The notes below the pieces were generated by a model. The model worked only from the letters and a program-made list of their open reading frames with translations, ran no database searches and was not told the origin of the DNA. A stretch of DNA of 20,120 nucleotides, from assembly GCA_934621385.1 (NCBI GenBank), contig CAKTUI010000042.1:1-20120 (forward strand), in the 5' to 3' direction. Shown here piece by piece: positions 8,415 to 15,622 of the stretch. Every line of letters begins with the position of its first letter. Positions within the stretch are counted from its first letter, which is position 1. The position numbers were made by a program, and so were the translations under genes. Source of the DNA: an uncultured Kiritimatiellota bacterium (GTDB lineage Bacteria > Verrucomicrobiota > Kiritimatiellia > RFP12 > UBA1067).

Positions 8415-8532
8415 GCGGCGGGGGCTGTGCTGCCCTGGAGGATGTTTTCCTGGGCCACAAGGAGCCTCACCGCCGCAGACCCGCCACGGAAGGCCTTCCC
8501 TGGCGGGTCGTTCTTTACCGGCGCTATGCCGG
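8415..8532 (-). ncRNA. candidate bridge RNA region of the IS110 element
   Basis: Three hairpins can be drawn in the minus-strand direction between the element's left end and the transposase. They are a short 5' hairpin CCGGC/GCCGG (8518-8532), a strong hairpin with arms 8478-8486 and 8501-8509 (nine pairs) capped by an inner GGAAGG/CCTTCC, and a larger imperfect one closed by GCGGCGG (8415-8421) with CCGCCGC (8470-8476). Known IS110 bridge RNAs comprise a 5' stem-loop and two looped hairpins from this same location. The guide loops were not matched to target or donor sequence here, so the call rests on position and structure only. Confidence 0.5.
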
Positions 8533-8571
8533 CTGAACAGTGGGATAGTCTACCAAAATCTGATTAGACAA

Positions 8572-8679
8572 GGCTAAGCGAAGCTGCTTGTCGACGCGTG
8601 AGAGGTGAGCGCAACCGTGGAAGCCGAGACCGAGCGGCAGCTTCGCGCAAGCCCCCGAGCAGGCGGTTTATGGTATAAT
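8572..8679 (+). promoter_or_regulatory. dispersed-repeat leader and promoter of rpiB-glyA operon
   Basis: Downstream of the IS end, 8572-8611 resembles 6713-6753, and 8645-8679 resembles 1278-1312. The latter ends in TTATGGTATAAT, giving a consensus TGn-extended -10 (TGGTATAAT, 8671-8679). No good -35 sits 17 bp upstream (GCCCCC), consistent with an extended -10 promoter. Transcription would start near 8686. A clear Shine-Dalgarno AAGGAG (8698-8703) precedes the ATG at 8709. Confidence 0.65.
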
Positions 8680-8708
8680 ATGTGCGACAGACAATGTAAG
8701 GAGTCCTG

Positions 8709-10385
8709 ATGAAGATTGCTATAGCTTCAGACCATGGCGGAGTTGACCTCAAGTCCGCGCTTGTGCATGAACTTTCCGCGCTGGCCACGGTTTCGGACCT
8801 TGGCCCTGCCGAGAAGTCCAGTTGCGATTATCCCGATTACGCAGATGCCGTTGCCCTTGAGGTTTCGGCCGGAAAAGCCGACTTCGGCATTCTCATCTGC
8901 CGTTCGGGAATCGGGATGTCAATGTGTGCGAACCGTTTTCAGAATGTGCGCGCGGCACTTTGCGCGACGACCGAGTCCGCCGTGCTGACGCGTCAGCACA
9001 ATGGGGCGAACGTGCTTTGCCTCGGGGCGGATGTCGTGAGCCCCGCGTACGCCGTTGAGATTGCCAAGGTCTTCTTGGCGACGCCCGTTGATGAGGATGC
9101 GCGCCATGCGCGGCGACGGTGGAAGCTGGAGCGTGCGGGCCGCCTGTCCGATGCCTCGGGTCTCCTGAAAGATGATCCGGAGGTCTTTGCGGCCATTCGA
9201 GCCCAGACCGAACAGGAGGACACCGAAATCAACCTGATTGCCTCCGAAAATACGTCGAGCCGTGCGTGCCGCGAGGCGGCCGGGTCGGTTCTGATGAACA
9301 AGTATGCCGAGGGCTATCCGGGGAAGCGGTGGTATTCGGGATGCCTGCCGGTCGATGCGGCGGAGGAGCTTGCCCGCAAGCGTGCATGTGAACTCTTTGG
9401 GGCGGAGTACGCGAACGTCCAGCCGCACTGCGGCTCTGCGGCGAACATGGCGGTGTATTTTGCGACGATCAAGCCTGGCGACACGATTATGTCGATGTCG
9501 CTTGACCAGGGTGGACATCTCTCCCATGGCTCGCCGGTCAATTTCTCGGGCAAGCTGTACCACATCGTGCCGTACACGGTCAACCGCGAGACGGAGCGGA
9601 TTGACTACGATGAGCTTGAGCGTCAGGCACTGGAAGTCAAGCCGAAGATTCTCCTGACGGGAGCTTCGGCCTATCCGCGCAAGATTGACTTCCGCCGCGT
9701 CCGTGAGATTTGCGACAAGGTCGGGTGCCTGATGATGGTGGACATGGCGCACATTGCGGGCCTTGTGGCGGGCGGCCAGCACGAAAGCCCCGTCCCCTAC
9801 GCCGACTTCGTGACGACGACGACGCACAAGACCCTGCGCGGGCCACGCGGCGGACTGATTCTCTGCAAGGCGAAGTACGCGAAGGCGATTGACTCGGCCG
9901 TCTTCCCCGGGATGCAGGGCGGACCGCTTGAGAACATCATCGCGGCGAAGGCGGTCTGCTTCCGTGAGGCGATGCAGCCGGAGTTCAAGCAGTACGCGGC
10001 GCAGATCGTCAAGAACTGCGCGGTTCTCTGCAAGACGATTGCTGACCGTGGCTACCGGATTGTCTCCGGTGGCACGGACAATCATCTCTTCCTCGTGGAC
10101 GTCAAGGCCCATGGCATGACGGGCAAGGAGGCGGCCGCCGCGCTGGATGCGGCGGGCATCGTCGTCAACAAGAACACGATTCCGTATGATACGGAGTCCC
10201 CGTTCAAGACCTCGGGCATCCGGGTGGGAACGGCTTCCGTGACGACGCGTGGCATGAAGGAGCCTGCGATGATTAAGATCGGCACGTGGATTGCCGATGT
10301 CCTTGACAACATTGCCGACGAGGCCGTTCAGGCTCGCGTGAAGCGCGAGGCGAAGGAACTTGTCGCAGGATTCCCGGTTCCGTAA
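8709..10385 (+). CDS. rpiB-glyA: fusion of ribose-5-phosphate isomerase B and serine hydroxymethyltransferase
   Basis: One uninterrupted 558-residue frame contains two cytoplasmic enzymes. Residues 1-145 are RpiB (ribulose-5-P/ribose-5-P isomerase, pentose phosphate pathway): IASDHGG with Asp8-His9, DYPDYA, catalytic-type Cys64 in ILICRSGIGMS, and RQHNGANVLCLG with His97/Asn98. Residues about 150-558 are a full-length GlyA, which converts serine plus tetrahydrofolate to glycine plus methylene-tetrahydrofolate with PLP. Seen here are NLIASENTSS, KYAEGYPGKRWYSG, MVDMAHIAGLVAGG and the PLP-binding Lys374 in TTTTHKTLRGPRGG. The linker around 128-150 is charged. rpiB and glyA are near neighbours in some Firmicutes, so a fusion is plausible. 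RpiB has CRSG where family members usually have CGTG or CGSG. The TAA overlaps era by one base (TAATG). Confidence 0.95.
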   Translation: MKIAIASDHGGVDLKSALVHELSALATVSDLGPAEKSSCDYPDYADAVALEVSAGKADFGILICRSGIGMSMCANRFQNVRAALCATTESAVLTRQHNGANVLCLGADVVSPAYAVEIAKVFLATPVDEDARHARRRWKLERAGRLSDASGLLKDDPEVFAAIRAQTEQEDTEINLIASENTSSRACREAAGSVLMNKYAEGYPGKRWYSGCLPVDAAEELARKRACELFGAEYANVQPHCGSAANMAVYFATIKPGDTIMSMSLDQGGHLSHGSPVNFSGKLYHIVPYTVNRETERIDYDELERQALEVKPKILLTGASAYPRKIDFRRVREICDKVGCLMMVDMAHIAGLVAGGQHESPVPYADFVTTTTHKTLRGPRGGLILCKAKYAKAIDSAVFPGMQGGPLENIIAAKAVCFREAMQPEFKQYAAQIVKNCAVLCKTIADRGYRIVSGGTDNHLFLVDVKAHGMTGKEAAAALDAAGIVVNKNTIPYDTESPFKTSGIRVGTASVTTRGMKEPAMIKIGTWIADVLDNIADEAVQARVKREAKELVAGFPVP

Positions 10386-11311
10386 TGGCTAAGGTTGCTG
10401 TTGTTGGCGTCGTCGGACGGACGAACGCCGGAAAGTCGACGCTGGTCAATCGGCTCGTCGGGGAGAAGGTCTCGATTGTCTCCCCGGTCGAGCAGACGAC
10501 GCGCAATACGGTGCGCGGCATTGTCGCCGACCCGCGTGGTCAGCTCGTCCTGCTCGACACCCCCGGGCTCCACAAGGCGGTCGGTACGCTGGGTACGCTC
10601 CTGAACCGCATGGCGCGGCGGAGCGCGGCAGGCGTGGATATCCTGTGCGTGGTCTTTGATGCGGCTGAGGCCCCCCAGTTGGAGGACATTGGCTGGATGC
10701 AACGGGTGGCGAAGGAACGCCCCGAGAAGGTCGTCTTCGTTCTCAACAAGGCTGATATGAAGCCGTTCTACTCGACCATGTTCCATGACGCGTGGAACGA
10801 GGCCCTGTCGACGGTGCCGAAGGGCGAGGCCTCGGTGGCGGACGCCCAACCCGTTTGGGTTCAGTGCGTGGCGACGCAGGAGGATGGGGTGAGGGGCGTG
10901 ATGGACGCGCTCTTCGACTTTGCGGAGGAGGGCGAACCGCTTTTCCCGGAGGATATCGTCACCGATTATCCGCGTAAGCTGACGATTGCGGACTCGATTC
11001 GTGAGAAGTACCTTGCGAAACTGCATCAGGAACTTCCTCATGAGCTTGGCGTGTGCGTCAAGGAGATTAAAGACGACTCGAACCGCTGGGACGTCAAGGC
11101 CGAGATTCTCGTGAACAAGGCCTCCCAGAAGCCGATTGTCATTGGCCGAGGGGCCGAGACGATTAAGTATGTGCGGCTCTGTGCGCAACGGGAACTGTCG
11201 GAAATCTTCGGGCGGAAGGTCGTGCTTGAGCTTTGGGTGAAGGTCGAGCCGAACTGGATGAAGAACAATCGCCTGTTGGCCGAGATGGGCTACATGGGGG
11301 ATCTCGTGTGA
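10385..11311 (+). CDS. era: GTPase Era
   Basis: This 308-residue GTPase acts in 30S ribosomal subunit maturation by binding the 3' end of 16S rRNA. G1 is GRTNAGKST (11-19), the switch region carries QTTRNTV, G3 is DTPG (58-61) and G4 is NKAD (121-124). The C-terminal KH domain (about 200-300) has the GRGAETIK loop and the closing VVLELWVKVEPNW strand typical of Era. The length is normal. Its start codon shares a base with the stop of the fusion gene; two bases separate its stop from the next start. Confidence 0.96.
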   Translation: MAKVAVVGVVGRTNAGKSTLVNRLVGEKVSIVSPVEQTTRNTVRGIVADPRGQLVLLDTPGLHKAVGTLGTLLNRMARRSAAGVDILCVVFDAAEAPQLEDIGWMQRVAKERPEKVVFVLNKADMKPFYSTMFHDAWNEALSTVPKGEASVADAQPVWVQCVATQEDGVRGVMDALFDFAEEGEPLFPEDIVTDYPRKLTIADSIREKYLAKLHQELPHELGVCVKEIKDDSNRWDVKAEILVNKASQKPIVIGRGAETIKYVRLCAQRELSEIFGRKVVLELWVKVEPNWMKNNRLLAEMGYMGDLV

Positions 11312-11313
11312 GC

Positions 11314-13398
11314 ATGAAGTCGTTCGTGGTCGCCTGTGCGCTCCTGCCGGTTCTGCTGACGGCGGAAACGAACGAACTTTCACTTGCACGACAGGCCCTT
11401 CGTGATGGGCTTTGGTCCGTGGCGCGCAATCATGCCGCACGGGTGGAGGGCGATTCGGCGAAACTGCTGACGCTTGAGACTTATGTGCGGGAGGGCAAGT
11501 GGGAAAGCCTTCTGAAGACGCTCGCCCAGTGGGGGAATCCCGATTCGGAGGGCTTCCGCTACTATCGCGCCGTCGGTCTTTTCAAGACGGGGAGTGCCGA
11601 GCTGGCCCTTCGTACGGTTGAGACGAAACCCTTTACGAACGAGCAGTACCGGGCCTCGTCCGTTCGTCTTCGTGCGCTGGTGGCGCAGTCCATGGGCAAG
11701 AACGGTCGTGCGCTCGACATCCTGCGCAGTGAGGGTGATGACGATCCCGAGACGCTGATGATGGTGGCCGAACTGCTGGAGAGGACGGACGGGACGGCCG
11801 CTGCCGAATCCGTGTGGCGGTCGGTCGTGTCGAAAACGAATCTGACGGAGGGGATGTTGGCGACGGCTGCGGCGCACCTTGGCGATATCCCGCTTCTCCG
11901 AAAGGCCTATTCAAATGCCACGTCGGTCGTTGTTCGGCGGTTTGCCGGGCTACGGCTTGGTCTTGGCTTGATTCGGGATGATGCGACCTTTGCCGAGGGT
12001 GCGAAGCTTGTGCGCTCGTTCGTCTCGGCTGCTCCCGATGCGCCCGGCGCACGAGAGGCCTTTGCCGAGTTCGCGAACCGGTTGCTTGAGCGCGGCGAAC
12101 TGGAGGATGCAGTCCATGCGTATGGCGAACTCATTGAGTCGTGGCCGGAGGCTGCGAAGGATGCCGCCGTCCTTGAAGGGCGTGGATGGGCCTATCTTCG
12201 GCTGGGGCGGCTGAAGGAGGCGCAGTCCTCATTCCAACGGGCCTCCGAAGTGGCGGATGACGATGAGACGCGGGCGGAAGTCTTGGTGAAGATGGGCGAC
12301 GTCCTCTCGGCGTTGGGAGATGAATCCGCCGCGATGGAAACTTATCGGGGTGTGATGGCGAAGTATCCGAAGACAAAGGCCGGTGGACTTGTCGCGAACA
12401 TTGTCCGCATCCGGGAATTGGAGTCCTTGGGGCGCAAGCAGTATGCGGAGTTCCACTTTGCGGAAGCCCAGAAGACCTTTGAGGAAGTTGCCAAGAAGGA
12501 TTCGGTGCGCAAGCCCTACATGGACTATTTTGCGGTGCTTTGCCTCTATGGACAGGGGCGGGACGATGAGGCGGAGCGGAAGGCCCGTGCGCTGATGGTC
12601 ATGAGTGAGAATCCGTCCGTTCGAGCCGCGTCGACGCTGTGGCTGGCGAAACTCCAGTATAATCGGGAGCAGTGGAAGTCGTCGCAGGCGCTCTTTGCCG
12701 CATACGTTGAACAGCAGCCCGATTCGCCGAAGGCTGGCGAGGCGCTCGTCTGGTCGGCTCGTGCGGCATTCGCCGAGAATGACTACGCCCTTTCCGTCGC
12801 GACCGTTGCCCAGCTGCTGTCGAAATATCCAGAATCACCGAGGCGGGCGGCTGGATTGCTGGTTCAGGGGGAGGCTCTGATTGAGCTGGCGCGATTTGAC
12901 GAGGCCGTCCTCGTGTTGGATCGTGTCTCGTCCATTCCCGGCGTTTCGGCTGGCGAACGGCTGAGGTCGCAGACGCTCCGGGCGGATGCGCTTTTTGCCA
13001 TGGGGGCCGACAACCCCAAGCGCTATCAGGAGGCGCTCGACGTCTATCGGACGGTTCTGATGGGTGAGGACTTGTCGCCTTCCATGCGTCTCTCGATTGC
13101 CTTTAAGGTCGGGCGCACGCTTGAGAAACTCCGTCGGCAGGACGAGGCGACGGATCAGTACTACACGCAGGTTGTGCTGGCTTATCGGGAAGGTCGGGCG
13201 CGGGGCGTTCACTATGATGACGAGGCGCGTGCGGCGTTTTCGCGTGCGGTCTTTCGGTTGGCGGATGAGATGGAGAGCCGCGGCGAGAGTTATCAGGCCG
13301 TCCGTGTGCTTGAGCTTCTTGTGGCAAGTGACGTGCCGGCGGCGAGCGAAGCGGCGCGGTGCATTGAGCGGATGAAAAAGAAAGGGAACTACCTATGA
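11314..13398 (+). CDS. exported TPR-repeat protein of the Tol/Exb-like cluster
   Basis: The product has 694 residues from the ATG at 11314, two bases after the era stop. A longer frame starting inside era is unlikely, because the N-terminus at 11314 is a clean signal peptide (MKSFVVACALLPVLLTAETNE). The rest is almost wholly helical, with repeated A-x-x-x-x-G-x-x-x-x-A patterns typical of tetratricopeptide repeats, for example near GRGWAYLRLGRLKEAQSSF and the segments around LAKYPKTK and LSKYPESPRRA. It is probably periplasmic and a scaffold. TPR proteins often sit with TolQ/TolR homologues (CpoB/YbgF in proteobacteria). This one is far longer than CpoB, so equivalence is not claimed. The stop overlaps exbB (ATGA). 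Confidence 0.85.
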   Translation: MKSFVVACALLPVLLTAETNELSLARQALRDGLWSVARNHAARVEGDSAKLLTLETYVREGKWESLLKTLAQWGNPDSEGFRYYRAVGLFKTGSAELALRTVETKPFTNEQYRASSVRLRALVAQSMGKNGRALDILRSEGDDDPETLMMVAELLERTDGTAAAESVWRSVVSKTNLTEGMLATAAAHLGDIPLLRKAYSNATSVVVRRFAGLRLGLGLIRDDATFAEGAKLVRSFVSAAPDAPGAREAFAEFANRLLERGELEDAVHAYGELIESWPEAAKDAAVLEGRGWAYLRLGRLKEAQSSFQRASEVADDDETRAEVLVKMGDVLSALGDESAAMETYRGVMAKYPKTKAGGLVANIVRIRELESLGRKQYAEFHFAEAQKTFEEVAKKDSVRKPYMDYFAVLCLYGQGRDDEAERKARALMVMSENPSVRAASTLWLAKLQYNREQWKSSQALFAAYVEQQPDSPKAGEALVWSARAAFAENDYALSVATVAQLLSKYPESPRRAAGLLVQGEALIELARFDEAVLVLDRVSSIPGVSAGERLRSQTLRADALFAMGADNPKRYQEALDVYRTVLMGEDLSPSMRLSIAFKVGRTLEKLRRQDEATDQYYTQVVLAYREGRARGVHYDDEARAAFSRAVFRLADEMESRGESYQAVRVLELLVASDVPAASEAARCIERMKKKGNYL

Positions 13399-14015
13399 CG
13401 CTTTCCGGCGGACCCATTTTCTGGATTCTGATTGTGATGGCGATTGCGGCGATTATCGTCTTCCTTGAGCGGTTCTTTGAATTGCGGCGGGCGCAGGTTG
13501 ACTACGAAGATTTCGTCAAAGGCGTTATCAACGTGCTTGAACGCGGCAATGAGACGGAAGCCCTGGCGATTTGTGAGGATACGGCCGTGCCGGTTGCCAA
13601 TGTCGTGGCGACGGCCATTCGGCATCGGCATGGATCAGCGCGTCTTCTTCGGGAGGCGGTCGATTCGCAAGGGCGTGCGGAGATTGGCCGCCTCGACCGC
13701 CGATTGGCCGCGCTTGCCATTATCGGGCAGACGGCTCCCGCCATTGGTCTTCTCGGAACGCTCATCGGCTTCATCCGTGCCGTTTTGCTCGTCAATTCGG
13801 GTGAACTGATTTCGCGGGCATCCCTGGTGGGTCTGTCTATGGAGGCCCTTGTGGCGGCCGTACTGGGGTTGGTCGTGTCGATTCCTGCGGCCATTATGTA
13901 TGGCATCCTGCGCGTTCGGATGGATCGGCTTATTGTCGACCTTGAAGCTGCCGCGAGCCGAATCGTCGGCTATCTCTCCGTCCGTGAAGCCACGGTGAAG
14001 GAGTCTCAGAAATGA
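13395..14015 (+). CDS. ExbB/TolQ/MotA-family inner-membrane protein
   Basis: This 206-residue protein has three predicted membrane segments: 7-25, about 108-130, and 150-172. GQTAPAIGLLGTLIGFIRAV (112-130) contains the family Thr122, and EALVAAVLGLVVSIPAAIMYG (150-170) is the third-helix signature. In E. coli ExbB and TolQ that helix reads EAL-x-AT, with a Thr needed for proton passage; here the aligned residue is Ala155. Family role: a pentameric channel that uses the proton motive force to drive partner ExbD/TolR. It overlaps both neighbours by four bases, consistent with stoichiometric co-translation. Confidence 0.9.
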   Translation: MTLSGGPIFWILIVMAIAAIIVFLERFFELRRAQVDYEDFVKGVINVLERGNETEALAICEDTAVPVANVVATAIRHRHGSARLLREAVDSQGRAEIGRLDRRLAALAIIGQTAPAIGLLGTLIGFIRAVLLVNSGELISRASLVGLSMEALVAAVLGLVVSIPAAIMYGILRVRMDRLIVDLEAAASRIVGYLSVREATVKESQK

Positions 14016-14494
14016 GCGCGAGTGGTTGGGGCTGGCGACGCGCATCGGATTCCGGGATGTGGAAGTACGGGCCTTCGTGGCTACGGCCGCTTGTCGTTTC
14101 CATCCCCTGGATTACCGTGGGCGTGGCCCTCTTGATGATGCAGCTCCTGAGCGGGACGCTGACGGCGGCCGAGGGCGTTCTCTTTGACTTGCCCGACTCG
14201 GGCCTGTCGGAGGGGGATGTGACCTCTCTCGTTGCGCTCGTTACGCCGATGAAGCAGGAGACGCTCGTCTTTTTCGACGATGCGCGTTATTCCCTCGATG
14301 ACGGCGGGTCGTCGGCGGCATTCGCCGAGCAGCTGGCGGATCGTGCGGCGAAGTCGGATCGAAAGACGCTCCTGGTCTTGGCAGACCGTCGGACGACTTC
14401 CGCCGACCTGATGAAGATTGCCGCCTTGGCCCGCATGAATGGAATTCGTCGGATTCTCTTCGCCAACCGCCGCTCGGAGATCGTGTCCGAATGA
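14012..14494 (+). CDS. ExbD/TolR-like protein lacking the membrane aspartate
   Basis: A 160-residue protein with one N-terminal membrane segment (about 24-46) and a periplasmic domain. The C-terminal pattern KTLLVLADRRTTSADLMKIA followed by ALARMNGIRRILFANRR fits the ExbD/TolR fold (strand, D-R, helix, GI-x-x-I strand). ExbD and TolR carry a conserved Asp in the membrane helix (PxIDVxF) that relays protons; here the matching stretch reads RPLVVSIPWITVGVALLMMQ, with no acidic residue. Identity as ExbD-like is good from fold pattern and position after exbB, while coupling to proton flow is doubtful. It overlaps both neighbours by four bases. Confidence 0.75.
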   Translation: MSASGWGWRRASDSGMWKYGPSWLRPLVVSIPWITVGVALLMMQLLSGTLTAAEGVLFDLPDSGLSEGDVTSLVALVTPMKQETLVFFDDARYSLDDGGSSAAFAEQLADRAAKSDRKTLLVLADRRTTSADLMKIAALARMNGIRRILFANRRSEIVSE

Positions 14495-14964
14495 GGCCGC
14501 GCTTCTATCGCCCGAGACGCCGTCTGCGAAGCGAGTTGCTCGCGCTGGTTGTCGTCGGCCTCGTTTCCCTGTTGCTGGCTCTGGCCGTCCCCATGGAGGC
14601 GATTGACTTCGTCCCTGCGGCCGATCCGAAGCCTCTGTCCGCCTCCAGTGCGTTCATCACCTTGACCGAGGCGGAGGAGGCGCGCGTCCTTTCGTCGGCC
14701 CGTGCGGCCTGGCGGGTGAATGCGAGGGACGTGAAGGACTTGCGCATTGAGATGTTCGCCGACTCGCCACCGGAACGGGCGGCTTCTGAAGTCCTCTCGT
14801 TTGAGGCGCGGCGTCCGTTTAAGGCGAAGGACAGGTCGAGCGTCCATGCGCCGTCGCTTGTTCCGGCAACGCTGGCGGCACCTGTTCCGCAGGTCCTGTC
14901 GGACGATGGGGAAGAGATGGCTCAGCCCGCGTTTTCGCGTGAGGATTTACTGCGCCTGAATTGA
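14491..14964 (+). CDS. small single-pass membrane protein of the Exb/Tol cluster
   Basis: 157 residues: a basic N-terminus (RPRFYRPRRRLRSE), one membrane helix (about 16-34), then a soluble region rich in Ala, Glu and Pro. The layout just after the helix (AVPMEAIDFVP...ITLTEAEEA) faintly recalls ExbD/TolR, so this may be a second, diverged ExbD-like subunit. A TonB/TolA-like linker is the alternative suggested by its position and Pro-rich tail, but no TonB C-terminal domain is seen. It is the last tightly overlapped gene; 25 bases separate it from pyrE. The function is not recognised. Confidence 0.75.
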   Translation: MRPRFYRPRRRLRSELLALVVVGLVSLLLALAVPMEAIDFVPAADPKPLSASSAFITLTEAEEARVLSSARAAWRVNARDVKDLRIEMFADSPPERAASEVLSFEARRPFKAKDRSSVHAPSLVPATLAAPVPQVLSDDGEEMAQPAFSREDLLRLN

Positions 14965-14989
14965 GGCGCGACAGAAAGGATAAAGGAAA

Positions 14990-15601
14990 ATGATGACAGA
15001 AGAAGAGACGCTTCAGGCATTCAAGGATACGGGTGCCTTGCTTGAGGGACATTTTGAACTTCGTTCGAAGCTGCACTCAAACCGCTACTTCCAGTGCGCG
15101 AACGTGCTGCGCTATCCGCGAATTGCCGCGAAGCTGTGCGATGCGTTGGTTGAGAAGATGAAGGCCGAGTGCGACATTGGGCCGATTGACGGCGTCATCT
15201 CGCCGGCCGTCGGCGGCATTCTTGTGGGGCACGAGGTCGCCCGTGCGCTTGACACGAAGTGCGTGTTCGCCGAGAAAGTCCCGGGCGAGGGTGTGGATGC
15301 GAGCGGCAAGCCGAATACGGTTCTGGCCATGCGCCGCTTTACGCTGAAGCCCGGTGAGCGCTATGTGGTGGCGGAGGATGTCGTCACGAAGGGCGGGCGT
15401 GTGCAGGAGACGATTGACCTCGTCAAGAAGGCGGGATGTGAAGTCGCCGCCGTCGTCCTGCTCGTGGACCGCTCGTCCGGCAAGGTGAAGTTCGGTGACA
15501 TTCCGATGTTCTCCCTTATGCAGATGACACCTGAGACCTGGACGGCCGAAGACTGCCCCATGTGCAAGGCTGGCGGGCATCCCGTTCATCCCGGTTCGTA
15601 A
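14990..15601 (+). CDS. pyrE: orotate phosphoribosyltransferase
   Basis: This 203-residue cytoplasmic enzyme joins orotate to PRPP to give OMP in pyrimidine synthesis. The PRPP loop is RYVVAEDVVTKGG (124-136), with Glu129/Asp130. The N-terminal KLHSNRYFQCANVLRYP and the SPAVGGILVGHEVARAL segment are typical of PyrE. The C-terminus carries a CPMC pair. A ribosome site AAAGGA lies shortly before a double ATG (14990 and 14993); either could be the start. It is the last gene of the operon, converging on phoR with 21 bases between the stops. Confidence 0.94.
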   Translation: MMTEEETLQAFKDTGALLEGHFELRSKLHSNRYFQCANVLRYPRIAAKLCDALVEKMKAECDIGPIDGVISPAVGGILVGHEVARALDTKCVFAEKVPGEGVDASGKPNTVLAMRRFTLKPGERYVVAEDVVTKGGRVQETIDLVKKAGCEVAAVVLLVDRSSGKVKFGDIPMFSLMQMTPETWTAEDCPMCKAGGHPVHPGS

Positions 15602-15607
15602 GGGGAT

Positions 15608-15621
15608 GGCGAGCCTTCGCC
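15608..15621. terminator. possible bidirectional hairpin between convergent genes
   Basis: GGCGA and TCGCC form a five-pair stem with a four-base loop in the 21-base gap between the pyrE and phoR stop codons. No T-tract follows on either strand, so it is at best a weak or factor-assisted terminator. Confidence 0.3.
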
Positions 15622-15622
15622 C

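Larger units (their letters stand above)
7312..8573 (-). mobile_element. IS110-family insertion element (boundaries approximate)
   Basis: The element consists of a transposase gene preceded by about 245 bp of structured non-coding DNA, the arrangement known for IS110 elements. The upstream (left) end is set near 8573. The minus-strand stretch from there (CTTGTCTAATCAG and on to TAGACTATCCC) matches the sequence at 20052-20081 in 25 of 31 positions, and the match fades outside. The other end is not resolved; it lies beyond the transposase stop somewhere below 7312. IS110 elements lack classical terminal inverted repeats and make no long target duplication, so neither was expected or found. Confidence 0.7.

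Noticed and set aside
8919..10112. 397-residue open frame on the minus strand
   Set aside because: It is a shadow of the rpiB-glyA gene in GC-rich DNA; low-complexity, Arg/His-rich translation with no recognisable domain.
11233..11313. Longer start for the TPR protein
   Set aside because: It overlaps the Era KH domain and would hide the signal peptide beginning at 11314.
10328..11440. 370-residue open frame on the minus strand
   Set aside because: It lies opposite era, whose GTPase and KH motifs are complete; the minus translation is Arg/His-rich without motifs.
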